A stretch of DNA of 64,000 nucleotides from Trinickia violacea (GCF_005280735.1 NZ_CP040077.1:3968001-4032000); one strand, 5' to 3'; shown: positions 35,089-43,665, counted from the stretch's first letter. Program-made: numbers and translations. The notes: a model not told the origin generated them from the letters alone.

Positions 35089-35850
35089 ATGATTAGGCGT
35101 ATGACGTACCGTTTCTCCTGGCTGCGGATTGCCGCAGCCGCCTGTGTGGCCGGGTCGGCGCTCGTTGCGGCGCCAGCGCACGCCGGCCTGTTCGACGACG
35201 ATCAGGCGCGCCAGGCGATCCTCGATCTGCGCACCAAGACAGACAGTCTCACTAGCCAGCTCGCGGCCGCCCAGCGCACGATCCTCGATCAGTCCAACCG
35301 GCTCGACCAGCTCAACCAGCAGGTCGCCACGCTGCGCGGACAGAACGAGGACCTGACGAACCAGGTCGCCACCCTGCAGAAGCAGCAAAAGGACTACTAC
35401 ACCGACCTCGATACGCGGCTCAAGAAGTTCGAGCCGCAGCAGCAGACGGTGGATGGCGTCCAGGGCACGGTGCAGCCGGGTGAGACGGAGGCGTTCAACG
35501 CCGCGTCGCAGCAGTTCCGCAACGGCGATTTCAAGAACGCGGCGGCTTCGTTCCGCGATTTCATCCAGAAGTATCCGCAGAGCCCTTATCAGCCGACCGC
35601 GCAGTACTGGCTCGGCAACGCGCTATATGCACTGCGCGACTACAAGGGCTCGACGGCCACCTGGCAGGGCGTCGTGAAGAACTATCCGCAGCATCCGCGC
35701 GCACCGGAAGCGCTGCTGGCGATTGCGAACAATCAACTGGAACAAGGTCAGAAGGCAGCTGCCCGCAAGACCTTGCAGCAGATCGTCGACCAATACGGCT
35801 CGTCGGAAGTTGCACAGACGGCACAAAACAAGCTCTCGCAGATCAAATAG
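35089..35850 (+). CDS. cpoB: Cell division coordinator CpoB (YbgF)
   Basis: 253-residue periplasmic protein that couples peptidoglycan synthesis by PBP1B to Tol-driven constriction. Signal peptide ending APAHA (about residue 32), a trimerising coiled coil (RTKTDSLTSQLAAAQRTILD and onward, about 45-105), and a C-terminal TPR domain (FNAASQQFRNGDFKNAAASF, YWLGNALYALRDYKGSTATW). An ATG four codons later (35101) is an alternative start. Last gene of the operon, followed by a strong terminator. Confidence 0.95.
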   Translation: MIRRMTYRFSWLRIAAAACVAGSALVAAPAHAGLFDDDQARQAILDLRTKTDSLTSQLAAAQRTILDQSNRLDQLNQQVATLRGQNEDLTNQVATLQKQQKDYYTDLDTRLKKFEPQQQTVDGVQGTVQPGETEAFNAASQQFRNGDFKNAAASFRDFIQKYPQSPYQPTAQYWLGNALYALRDYKGSTATWQGVVKNYPQHPRAPEALLAIANNQLEQGQKAAARKTLQQIVDQYGSSEVAQTAQNKLSQIK

Positions 35851-35904
35851 ACGGAGCCGTCACGCGCATGTGGATCCAGTAGCACAAGGCGCGCCTCTCG
35901 CTGG

Positions 35905-35943
35905 AAAGCCCGGAGCATTGACGCTCCGGGCTTTCTTTTTTTT
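35905..35943 (+). terminator. Intrinsic terminator of the Tol-Pal operon
   Basis: AAAGCCCGGAGC, a short loop, and the complementary GCTCCGGGCTTT, followed by CTTTTTTTT. Strong rho-independent terminator. Confidence 0.9.
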
Positions 35944-35971
35944 GGCGGGCGAAACTCGCGCCGACAAGCCG

Positions 35972-36001
35972 TTGACAGACGCAACAATCCGTCGCTATAA
36001 T
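35972..36001 (+). promoter_or_regulatory. Consensus sigma-70 promoter of tRNA-Lys
   Basis: Perfect TTGACA (35972-35977) and perfect TATAAT (35996-36001) with an 18-bp spacer. Predicted start near 36008, five bases before the mature tRNA. Confidence 0.85.
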
Positions 36002-36012
36002 TTTCCCTCTTT

Positions 36013-36088
36013 GGGTCGTTAGCTCAGCTGGTAGAGCAGCGGACTTTTAATCCGTTGGTCACAGGTTCGAATCCCGTACGGCCTACCA
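36013..36088 (+). tRNA. tRNA-Lys (anticodon TTT)
   Basis: 76 nt with encoded CCA. Cloverleaf: acceptor GGGTCGT with ACGGCCT, D arm GCTC/GAGC, anticodon arm GCGGA-CTTTTAA-TCCGT giving TTT, T loop TTCGAAT. Oddities: the acceptor stem has G-U pairs at 1-72 and 4-69, and the T stem (ACAGG/CCCGT) has an A-C mismatch. It has its own consensus promoter and a terminator. Confidence 0.93.
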
Positions 36089-36096
36089 AAGACATC

Positions 36097-36132
36097 AAAG
36101 GGTTACATGCAAGCTTGCATGTAACCCTTTTT
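36097..36132 (+). terminator. Terminator after tRNA-Lys
   Basis: A near loop-less palindrome: AAAGGGTTACATGCAAG and its exact complement, centred on AAGCTT, ending in a run of T. Ends the tRNA transcript 8 bp after CCA. Between it and 36294 I see no further feature. Confidence 0.85.
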
Positions 36133-36293
36133 CGTTTCCGGCGACGTGTCAATCACGCTCGCTCGTCGTCTTGCTTGCTCGCAGGCAGCAGGCCGATTCT
36201 CGTCATCGACGGTCACGGCATTCCGGCGCTCGCGGCACCTCCCCCTCATCCCTTCGTGCACAATATCCCGGCCGCCGCTTAAACCGAAAACAC

Positions 36294-37637
36294 ATGAATT
36301 CGTCGAAAGGGATTTTGCGAAAACTGGGCCTACGCGATTCGATCCAGCGCTTCGTCCGTCGCGCATTCGCACCTGCGCTGCGAAACATGCAATATGCCGA
36401 GAAGCGTTTGCGCCCGTTCGCCATTCTGGCGATCGTCGGCTTTCCGCTTTACTACTATGTCTGGCATAACGTTTTTCCGCAGCACTACGAGAACTTGACG
36501 CTGCGGCTCGTCGGGTCCGTGCTCTTCGTTCCGATCTTGCTCCACCGCCATTGGCCGGCTGCGGCAAGACGCTATCTTCCCCACTATTGGTACGCCGTCG
36601 TTTTGTACGCGCTGCCTTTCTTTTTCACCTTCATGCTGCTGAAGAACGACGGCTCCGAAGTGTGGGTGGAGAGCGCTTTGATTGCGGCCTTCGTGATGGT
36701 GCTGCTGCTCGATTGGCTCATGCTCGTTCTCAGCTTCATGGCGGGCGTCGGTATCGCCGTGCTCGCCTATTGCTTGACCGCCGACCCCGTCAATCTCGGA
36801 TCGCCCTACCTCGCGCATCTCGCCATTTTTTCGTTCGCGATCGCCATCGGCGCAATCGCAAACTACGACACAGCACGAATCCAGGTCGAGCAGGAGCGGG
36901 CCATGCTGGCCACGGCGGGCAGCGTCGCGCATGAGTTGCGCACGCCGATGCTTGCGATCCGCGCGGGCGCAGCGGGACTGAGCCGCTTCCTCCCTGTGCT
37001 GCTGGACAGCTACGATCTCGCGAAGCGCAGCGGTCTCGACGTTCCTAAAATCCGTCTTGCGCATCTGTACTCCATGCACGGCGCTCTCGAGCGCATCGAG
37101 CACGAAGCGTTGCTTTCGAATTCGGTGATCGACATGCTGCTGGTGAACGCACGCTTCACGGGCGGATATACCCAGCATCCCGAACAATGCTCGATGGCAC
37201 ACTGTGTCAACGTGGCGCTTCAGCGGTACCCGTTCAGAGAACTCGAGCGAAGCCGCATTCAATGCGATCTCGCCGACGACTTCCCGTTTCAGGGTTCCGA
37301 CACGCTGATGGTCCACGTCCTGTTCAACTTGATCAAGAATGCGCTGCGTTTCATGCGCAGCATCGACGACGCGCAGATTTCGATTCGCCTCGCGCGCTCC
37401 GGCAAAGCCAACCGCTTGTTCTTCCGGGACAACGGCGCCGGCATCGAACCTGACGCCCTTCCCCATATCTTCACTCGCTTCTATACTTCCTCGGCGATCA
37501 CTGACGATATCTCGCTCGGTGCCGGAATCGGGCTGGCGTTTTGCCGCGACGTCTTGCGCGAGATGGGCGGTACGATCGAATGCACATCAACGAAGAACTC
37601 GCACACCGAGTTCGTATTGACTTTCCCGTTGCCATGA
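36294..37637 (+). CDS. Membrane sensor histidine kinase, CqsS/LqsS/JqsS-like
   Basis: 447 residues, proposed receptor for an alpha-hydroxyketone autoinducer. The N-terminal half has about six hydrophobic segments (residues 40-190), starting RPFAILAIVGFPLYYYVWHN, with short loops and no periplasmic domain, as in CqsS/LqsS. Kinase core: H-box VAHELRTPMLAIRAGAAGL with H213, N-box NLIKNALRFM (N345, N349), DNGAGIEPDALPHIFTRFY (379 onward), GAGIGLAFCRDV (409 onward). Catalytic residues appear intact. No receiver domain is fused (V. cholerae CqsS has one), as in LqsS. Its stop overlaps the response-regulator start (ATGA), and the synthase gene converges downstream. Assignment rests on architecture plus neighbours. 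Confidence 0.82.
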   Translation: MNSSKGILRKLGLRDSIQRFVRRAFAPALRNMQYAEKRLRPFAILAIVGFPLYYYVWHNVFPQHYENLTLRLVGSVLFVPILLHRHWPAAARRYLPHYWYAVVLYALPFFFTFMLLKNDGSEVWVESALIAAFVMVLLLDWLMLVLSFMAGVGIAVLAYCLTADPVNLGSPYLAHLAIFSFAIAIGAIANYDTARIQVEQERAMLATAGSVAHELRTPMLAIRAGAAGLSRFLPVLLDSYDLAKRSGLDVPKIRLAHLYSMHGALERIEHEALLSNSVIDMLLVNARFTGGYTQHPEQCSMAHCVNVALQRYPFRELERSRIQCDLADDFPFQGSDTLMVHVLFNLIKNALRFMRSIDDAQISIRLARSGKANRLFFRDNGAGIEPDALPHIFTRFYTSSAITDDISLGAGIGLAFCRDVLREMGGTIECTSTKNSHTEFVLTFPLP

Positions 37638-38665
37638 CAAGCGCCATGATCCAGCCGTTCTCGTTTCCCACGACCGTAGGCTTCGTCGACGACAGCGCAG
37701 CCTTTCTGGCCAATCTGAGCCTGCAGCTCGACTCTCAGCTCGCGTTCCGCTTCTTCAGCTCCGCCGAACGCGCGCTCAGCACGATCAATCAGGAAGAGAG
37801 CCACGCATCGATGACTGAACGCTTCTTCTGCCGCTATCGCGACCGCGGAGAGGAAAGCGATGCCCAGGAAGTCATCGCGATGAGTCTCGACGTCATTTGG
37901 CGACAGGTCCACAACGAACGGCGCTTCGAACACACGTCGGTCGTCGTCGTCGACTACGACATGCCAGGACTGAACGGTCTGGAAATGTGCCGGCGCATTG
38001 CGAACCCGGCGATCAAAAAAATCGTTCTGACGGGGAAGGCGGACGAACACCTCGCGGTACAGGGCTTCAACGAAGGCATCATCGACCGCTTCATCCGCAA
38101 GCAGGATGTAGGCGCCATACCGGCACTCAATCAGGCGATCGGTGAAATGCAGCAGGCGTACTTCAAGCAGACTCAGCACAGTGTCGTCGATACGCTCACG
38201 CTTTCCACATTCCAGTTCCTTGCCGATCCGGCGTTCGCAGCAAAAGCCTCTGAGATCTTTCGTACGCTCGGCATCGTCGAGCACTATCTGTGGTCTCGTC
38301 CAGGTGGCCTGCTCATGCTCGACAGCGCGGGCACACCCTATTTGCTGCTCGTCTTCTCTGAGGAAGCGCTGCGCGCCACGCGCGAGATCGCTGTCTTGCA
38401 AGACGCGCCCGCTGACTTTCTCGCCGAGTTCGACAGCCACGGCAGCGTCCCTTATTTCTGGGATTCGGAGGGCTACTACCCGTCCGGGTGCTTGTCGTGG
38501 CAGCGTTACATGCATCCGGCAACGGCAATACACGGCAAGGACACCTATCTTTACTCGGTCATCAAGAACCCGCCTGGTCTAGAGCTCGATCCCATCGTCT
38601 CCTATGACGACTATCTGGAGCGTCTCGACCAGGACTTGCACGCGACGTGGGGTTCACGACCGTGA
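37634..38665 (+). CDS. Response regulator, LqsR/JqsR-like
   Basis: 343 residues. Residues 13-160 are a receiver domain: acidic pair D19-D20 (VGFVDDSAAF), phosphoacceptor D107 (VVVVDYDMPGLNG), T133 (VLTGKAD), K156 (FIRKQD). An insert of about 45 residues (about 52-98) separates the first strand pair from the phosphoacceptor, longer than in ordinary receivers. The remaining ~180 residues (TLSTFQFLADPAFAAKASEI, YLWSRPGGLLMLDSAGTPYL) carry no helix-turn-helix or known enzyme signature. LqsR of Legionella has the same size and plan. Starts inside the kinase stop codon. Output mechanism unknown. Confidence 0.8.
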   Translation: MTSAMIQPFSFPTTVGFVDDSAAFLANLSLQLDSQLAFRFFSSAERALSTINQEESHASMTERFFCRYRDRGEESDAQEVIAMSLDVIWRQVHNERRFEHTSVVVVDYDMPGLNGLEMCRRIANPAIKKIVLTGKADEHLAVQGFNEGIIDRFIRKQDVGAIPALNQAIGEMQQAYFKQTQHSVVDTLTLSTFQFLADPAFAAKASEIFRTLGIVEHYLWSRPGGLLMLDSAGTPYLLLVFSEEALRATREIAVLQDAPADFLAEFDSHGSVPYFWDSEGYYPSGCLSWQRYMHPATAIHGKDTYLYSVIKNPPGLELDPIVSYDDYLERLDQDLHATWGSRP

Positions 38666-38696
38666 ACCCCACGGTGACCGGAAGCTACCCGGTCAC
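38646..38696. terminator. Two adjacent perfect hairpins between convergent regulator and synthase genes
   Basis: First: arms CGTGGGGTTCACG (38646-38658) and its exact complement (38661-38673), 2-bp centre, spanning the regulator's stop. Second: GTGACCGG (38674-38681) and CCGGTCAC (38689-38696), covering the synthase's stop. Likely a bidirectional transcription barrier, although no T tract follows. Confidence 0.55.
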
Positions 38697-39970
38697 GCCG
38701 CCCGCTTCACGACACTCAGGTCATCGGCCGCCTGCGGATCGCGCTGCATTCGCCGTGTCGACGGCCAGTTTCCGAGATCGACTCGCTCGCGAATCGCACC
38801 GCAAACATCGGCGATTCTCTCGATCTGGATGTCAGTTAGCGACGCGTTGATGGACAAGCGAATCAACGCACGGTTCTTAGCCGTAGCCGGCGCACAAAAG
38901 ACCGAACCGAAGATACCGTGCGATTCAAGCGCATCGCGCAACTCGATCGTGCGTTGTTCCGTTCCCGATTCCAGCGCGATGATCTGGCTGCCGCTGCCGT
39001 TCAAGTTGTAGCCCAGACTGCTCAACCGGGTACGAAGGAATTGCGCATTCGCGGCGACCCGCGTGCGACGCCAGCCCTCCTTTTCGATCACACGAACGGT
39101 GGTATCGAGCGCCGCCACTTCATACGGCAGCAGAGTCGAACTGAAGATCGCCGGCAGCGACTCGAACTTGAAATACTCCTGAAATCGCCTGGAGCAACTG
39201 ATCAAACCGGCACGACCCGCAAATGCTTTCGCGAGACTCGCCGTCCGGAAGTGCACCCGATCGGTCAATCCCAGCTCGACAACCAGCCCCGCGCCTCCCG
39301 GGCCATGCGTGCCCAAAGAGTGAGACTCGTCGACGACCAGCACGCAACCCGTAGCTGTTCCGATGTCCACCACCTCTGTCAGCGGACATAGGCTGCCGTT
39401 GGTGCTGTAGATGGAATCCACGACGATGACGCCTGGCCCATGACGGCGAATCTGCCGCTCGAGATGGTCGACGTCGTTATGGGAAAAAGCGATCGCCTTC
39501 GCGCCGGCGCTGCGAATCCCCTCCCAAAGCGACATATGCGCCATCATGTCCGCGTACACGGGCGTTTCCGGAGAGGCGATCGATTGAATCAGGCCCGTAT
39601 TGGCCGCATATCCGGACTGACACAGCACGCTCGCTTCCGAGTGCATGAAGCGCGCGAAACGCTCTTCGAGTTCGAGCTGCGGGCACTCGCCATGCAGAAA
39701 GATGCCGGACATCAGCATGCCGTTTCCTTCCGAGCGAATGCTCGTGCCCATCGCTTCCAGAATCTCCGGATGCCGCGCAATCGAGAGGTAATCGTTACTC
39801 GACAAATGCAGCGCGTCCGGTCCGGGAGATCGCCCTTTCATGATGTGTCCGCCGTTCCAAGTTTCCTGGACGCGCTCGCGATAATAGCGGTCGACGCGCG
39901 CGGCCAGAAAATCCGGCAAATGGGCGTCAGGCATCTTCCAATCGGTTTTCCGATCGATGGTTTCGTACAT
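38693..39970 (-). CDS. PLP-dependent alpha-hydroxyketone autoinducer synthase, CqsA/LqsA/JqsA-like
   Basis: 425 residues of the alpha-oxoamine synthase group (class II aminotransferase fold, like KBL and BioF). Markers: HLSSNDYLSIARHPEILEAM, GMLMSGIFLHGECPQLELEE, VVDSIYSTNGSLCPL, the PLP-contacting VVDESHSLGTHGPGGAG (D214, H217), and the PLP lysine K248 in TASLAKAFAGRAG. CqsA joins acyl-CoA with S-adenosylmethionine to give 3-aminotridec-2-en-4-one and related CAI-1 molecules; LqsA makes LAI-1. Proximity to the matching kinase and regulator decides against KBL or BioF. ATG at 39970 with AAGGAG seven bases upstream. Confidence 0.85.
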   Translation of the reverse strand: MYETIDRKTDWKMPDAHLPDFLAARVDRYYRERVQETWNGGHIMKGRSPGPDALHLSSNDYLSIARHPEILEAMGTSIRSEGNGMLMSGIFLHGECPQLELEERFARFMHSEASVLCQSGYAANTGLIQSIASPETPVYADMMAHMSLWEGIRSAGAKAIAFSHNDVDHLERQIRRHGPGVIVVDSIYSTNGSLCPLTEVVDIGTATGCVLVVDESHSLGTHGPGGAGLVVELGLTDRVHFRTASLAKAFAGRAGLISCSRRFQEYFKFESLPAIFSSTLLPYEVAALDTTVRVIEKEGWRRTRVAANAQFLRTRLSSLGYNLNGSGSQIIALESGTEQRTIELRDALESHGIFGSVFCAPATAKNRALIRLSINASLTDIQIERIADVCGAIRERVDLGNWPSTRRMQRDPQAADDLSVVKRAA

Positions 39971-40698
39971 TATTGGCTCCTTATGAATTGCTGCGACTCC
40001 CCGCAGCATTTCGATAATGAGCTACGCGTTTGGCATGAGCGAAATTATGGTTTTGCCTTTATCGGTAAGGACTTCGCAAAGACGATCAATCTCGCCGTAA
40101 GGCACGGCGAAAAGTCGGGCAACCGCGCCGCGATGCCACTCCGCGTTTGTTTACAAGCGGCCGAAGGCGAAATTCGAAATCCGCCAAAATCGGACAAAAT
40201 CGATTACATCGTGGCGTTTAATGGCTATAAATCGGGCATATTACGAATCTTAAAAATCGCCGGATTATCGGGTCAGCAATTGAAACAGCCGTTCCGACAA
40301 CCGTTTAATAGAGACACGCGAATCAAGCATCACGTCTGTGATCCTGCGGGTGTTCGTATCCGAGATGGTCCCGGGGTTCGATCTGTATGCGCTGGTGATC
40401 GAGGACGTGACGTCTTGATCGAAGCGGCTCGACGCGTCTGGACTCGAGCCCGGCCTGCTGCCCCTTGCAACACGGAAGAGGACTCCGCCCCCATTAATCC
40501 GCCCCTGCCAGCCACGCATTTGAAATGCCTTTGCAAGCTAACAAATGCTTGCATTGTGCGTCGCACCATACATGCCGTTTTCCGCTAATATGGGAGACAG
40601 GACTTCAATCCTCCAGATCGCAACGGGCACCTCAAGAGGCATGTTCATGGGATCTGCTGCCCGCGCGCCAAACGGCGCCCAGACAAGGAGAGATCCCA
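39971..40698. other. Gene-free AT-richer region upstream of the autoinducer synthase
   Basis: About 730 bp between two divergent genes, lower in GC than its flanks, particularly 40010-40290. It must contain the promoter of the synthase gene and of the small gene at 40699. No confident promoter pair, operator dyad, RNA gene or coding frame was found. Confidence 0.45.
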
Positions 40699-41013
40699 AT
40701 GTTCGACGCCGAAATCGCAGCCACACTTCTCAACCGTTGGATAGGCCAATCATCGACCACCGACCTCGAGACCTACCTTGATTTGTTGCGCGAGGGCAAC
40801 CTCGAATTCTTTCGCCAATCGGGCCGCGTAGTCGAAGCGGTCGATGGCGGCACGTTCCATGTCGAGTCGCTGGTGTTCGTCGACGGCTCGCGCACGTTGC
40901 GCGTCAAAGCGCCCGATCTCGCGCCGCATTGGACGCGCTGGACGGCCGTCGAGCCGCCCCAAGCGTTCAACCCGGACGCCGTGGAGTCACGCTTGCCGTT
41001 CACATCGTGCTGA
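40699..41013 (+). CDS. Small hypothetical protein
   Basis: 104 residues, acidic, soluble, no signal peptide. Visible pattern: MFDAEIAATLLNRWIGQSST, GNLEFFRQSGRVVEAVDGGT, FHVESLVFVDGSRTLRVKAP, and an aromatic tail (PHWTRWTAVEPPQAFNP). No family recognised. The ATG at 40699 is supported by AAGGAGAG upstream. It converges on galM. Confidence 0.65.
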   Translation: MFDAEIAATLLNRWIGQSSTTDLETYLDLLREGNLEFFRQSGRVVEAVDGGTFHVESLVFVDGSRTLRVKAPDLAPHWTRWTAVEPPQAFNPDAVESRLPFTSC

Positions 41014-41074
41014 GCACGTCCCGCCCCACGCACCGTCAACCGTGTGACGGCGCTTCACACCCGCGCGTCGGCGC

Positions 41075-42202
41075 TCAGGCACCGCGCCGCACATCCACGC
41101 GATAGCGGGTCACCTGCCGGTATCGCGTACCGGGACGCACGATCACGCGCTCCTGATCGTCCATATTGACTTCGTTCGGAAACGCGCCCGCTTCGAGACA
41201 CATCCCGGCGTGACGCTGGTATTTCACGCCGTTGCGGCCGACGACTCCCTCTAGATAGTTCCCCGTGTAGAACTGCAGGCCGCGCTGATCGGTGAAAACC
41301 GTCAGTTGCCGTCCGCTTGCCGGATCGTAGGCGCAGGCCACCTGCCTGACGTTCGGCTGCGGGGAAGCCTCATCTGCCGCAGCCGTCGTTGAGTTCAGCA
41401 CGTAGCAGTGGTCGAAGCCCCTTGCCTGCACGAGCTGAGCGTGAGGCCAGTCGAGCCGTGCGCCGATCGGCGCGCTTTGGCGGAAATCGAACGCGTTGCC
41501 CGCGACTTCCGCAAGCCGGGTCGGAATCAGCGACGCATCGACTTCGAGAAACGCGTCAGCATCGATCTCCATCATGTGGCCGCGAATGTCGGTACCCGCT
41601 TCGCCCATCAGGTTGAAGTACGCGTGGTTCGTGAGGTTGATCGGCGTCGGCGCGTCGGCGAGCGCTTCATAGTCGATCGACAGCGTGCCGTCGTCATCGA
41701 GCGTGTAGCGCACTTGCACCGAAACATTGCCTGGAAAACCCGCGTCGCCCTCGGGTGAATCGAGCGTCAACACCAGCGCACCGTTCTCTTCGGCCGCGTT
41801 CCAGATCGCGCGATGAAAGCCGCTCGCGCCGCCGTGCAGCAGGTTCGCACCCTCGTTCCGATCGAGCGTGTACTCGATGCCGTCGAGCACGAAGCGAGCC
41901 TCCTCGATGCGGTTCGCCCAGCGGCCCACTATCGCGCCCATGTACGCCGTCGCCGCGAGGTATTCGGCGGGCGTGTCGTGGCCGAGCAGAATGTCGCCGA
42001 GACGGCCGGCGCGATCCGGCGCGTGCCACGAGACGAGCGTCGCGCCCAGGTCGCTGATCGCGACCTTCATCCCTTGCGCGTTGCGCAACGTGAAAAGGCG
42101 GACCGCGTCGCCGCCCGGCAACGTGCCCCAGGGTTCGCAAGACAGTCGTGCGGTAGTGATCATGTCGTCCAAAAGCAAAAAAGATGGGGAAGCGGCGGTC
42201 AT
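41075..42202 (-). CDS. galM: Aldose 1-epimerase (galactose mutarotase)
   Basis: Mutarotase that interconverts alpha and beta anomers of aldoses. Up to 375 residues. Active-site motifs: catalytic His pair in NLLHGGASGFHRAIW and INLTNHAYFNLMGE, ARGFDHCYVLN, and the catalytic Glu in GMCLEAGAFPNEVN. The first ATG overlaps the xylR stop (ATGA, 42202-42199); a second ATG at 42163 better matches the usual start of the family (MITTARLSCEPWG) and may be the true one. Being coupled to xylR it likely supplies the correct xylose anomer to xylose isomerase. Confidence 0.93.
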   Translation of the reverse strand: MTAASPSFLLLDDMITTARLSCEPWGTLPGGDAVRLFTLRNAQGMKVAISDLGATLVSWHAPDRAGRLGDILLGHDTPAEYLAATAYMGAIVGRWANRIEEARFVLDGIEYTLDRNEGANLLHGGASGFHRAIWNAAEENGALVLTLDSPEGDAGFPGNVSVQVRYTLDDDGTLSIDYEALADAPTPINLTNHAYFNLMGEAGTDIRGHMMEIDADAFLEVDASLIPTRLAEVAGNAFDFRQSAPIGARLDWPHAQLVQARGFDHCYVLNSTTAAADEASPQPNVRQVACAYDPASGRQLTVFTDQRGLQFYTGNYLEGVVGRNGVKYQRHAGMCLEAGAFPNEVNMDDQERVIVRPGTRYRQVTRYRVDVRRGA

Positions 42203-43419
42203 TGCCGAGACGTCGAGGGGCTCACGCGCTCCTGATACTCGCGCGGCGTGCAGCCGAGTTCCCGCTTGAACACCGCGTACATGTATTGCAGCGATGTGAA
42301 GCCGCAGCGGATCGCAACCTCCGCGCTCGCCGCGTCGCGCTTCGCGAGCAGCGCCTTCGCCGCATCGAGCTTATGGCGCAGTATCTCCTGATGCACGGTG
42401 CACTGCAGTTCGCGCCGGAAATACTCTTCGAGCGACGAACGGGACACGCCGACATAATCGGCGACCTGCTCGGTCTTGATCCCCTGGCACGCGTACTGGC
42501 GGATGAAGTGGCGCGCGCGCATCACATACGGGCTCGCGAGCGGCTCGTGCTTGGTCGACTCGAGCACGTTGATGCCGACCGGCGGCACGAGAATGCGCCG
42601 CCCCGGAAAGCGCGCCCCGCGCAACATCTGATGCAGCAAGTGCGCCGCCGTGCGCCCCATCTCCTCGGTTCCCTGAATCACCGACGACAGCGGGATGCGC
42701 GTCAGCGTACGCGTGAGCGGGTCGTTGTCGATGCCGATGATCGCCACCTGCTCCGGCACCGGCGTGCCCGAGGTCAGGCACGCCTGCAGCAGCTGCCGCG
42801 CACGGGCGTCGGTGACCGCGATGATGCCGACGGGCTTCGGCAGCGTTGCGAGCCACGCGGTGAGTTTCTCGATCGCTTCGTTCCAGGCGGGCGCGCTCGT
42901 CGGCAGGCCCCGGTAGATTTCGGCTTCATGGCCATCCGCGGCGCGCAGGCGCGTGAACGCGAGTTCGCGCTGCTGCGCCCAGCGATTTTCCGGCGCTTCG
43001 GGCAGGCTGTAGAGCGCAAAGTGTTCCAAGCCCGCGCCGATGAGGTGCGTATAGGCGAGCGAGACGAGCTTCGCGTTGTCGGTGGCGATGTAAGGCAGAT
43101 CCGGCGGATAGTCGGCCAGGTCCTCATACGACGAGCCCACTGCGACCACCGGCAGCGGACAATCGGAAAGCGCTTCGCAGACGGCCGGATCGTCGAAGTC
43201 GGCAATGATGCCGTCGCCGGCGAAGCGTTCGATGCCGGCCAGGCGGCAGCGGAAATCCTCTTCGAGAAACAGGTCCCAGGCGACGCGCGTCGACAGCAGA
43301 TAGTTGCCGATGCCGGTAATGATTTCGCGGTCGTACACCTTGTTCGCGTTGAACAAGAGCGCGATTCGATGCGGCGTGAACGGCATGGCTGGCGTAGGCG
43401 GCATAGGGGCGCGGGTCAT
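42199..43419 (-). CDS. xylR: Xylose operon regulator XylR
   Basis: Activator of xylose genes, about 406 residues. An N-terminal LacI-type periplasmic-binding-protein fold (HRIALLFNANKVYDREIITG, DCPLPVVAVGSSYEDLADY, VAIIGIDNDPLTRTLTRIPL) senses D-xylose. The C-terminal AraC-type DNA-binding domain has two helix-turn-helices (IKTEQVADYVGVSRSSLEEY and VAIRCGFTSLQYMYAVFKRE). The start is not certain: ATG 43419, 43404 or 43386, or GTG 43434, none with a strong ribosome site. Divergent from xylA, coupled to galM. Confidence 0.92.
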   Translation of the reverse strand: MTRAPMPPTPAMPFTPHRIALLFNANKVYDREIITGIGNYLLSTRVAWDLFLEEDFRCRLAGIERFAGDGIIADFDDPAVCEALSDCPLPVVAVGSSYEDLADYPPDLPYIATDNAKLVSLAYTHLIGAGLEHFALYSLPEAPENRWAQQRELAFTRLRAADGHEAEIYRGLPTSAPAWNEAIEKLTAWLATLPKPVGIIAVTDARARQLLQACLTSGTPVPEQVAIIGIDNDPLTRTLTRIPLSSVIQGTEEMGRTAAHLLHQMLRGARFPGRRILVPPVGINVLESTKHEPLASPYVMRARHFIRQYACQGIKTEQVADYVGVSRSSLEEYFRRELQCTVHQEILRHKLDAAKALLAKRDAASAEVAIRCGFTSLQYMYAVFKRELGCTPREYQERVSPSTSRQ

Positions 43420-43434
43420 CGCAACGGTGGGCAC

Positions 43435-43665
43435 GCGGCCGACGAACCAGCCGCGCGTTTCTTAAGCGTCCGATTATTTTAGGCCGCGAATCCACCCGAC
43501 GTGTCTATGCTTTCACGCAGGCGGTGAGAAACATCACGACCACTGCGCAATTTCGCAATTGCCGGTGTCCGCCCTGCGCTGGCAGCATGGCTTCACCTTG
43601 CGGACCTGTGCACAAGAAGCTGCGCGGGTTGCGTCGCAGCATAAATCACGAAATTGGAGACAACC
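43435..43665. promoter_or_regulatory. xylR-xylA divergent control region
   Basis: 230 bp between the divergent regulator and xylose isomerase genes. By analogy with other xyl clusters it should carry XylR binding sites and the xylA promoter. I cannot point to an unambiguous operator repeat. Confidence 0.45.

Noticed and set aside
38693..39970. 2-amino-3-ketobutyrate-CoA ligase or 8-amino-7-oxononanoate synthase
   Set aside because: Same fold, but no tdh or bio genes nearby, and it sits beside a CqsS/LqsS-type kinase and LqsR-type regulator.
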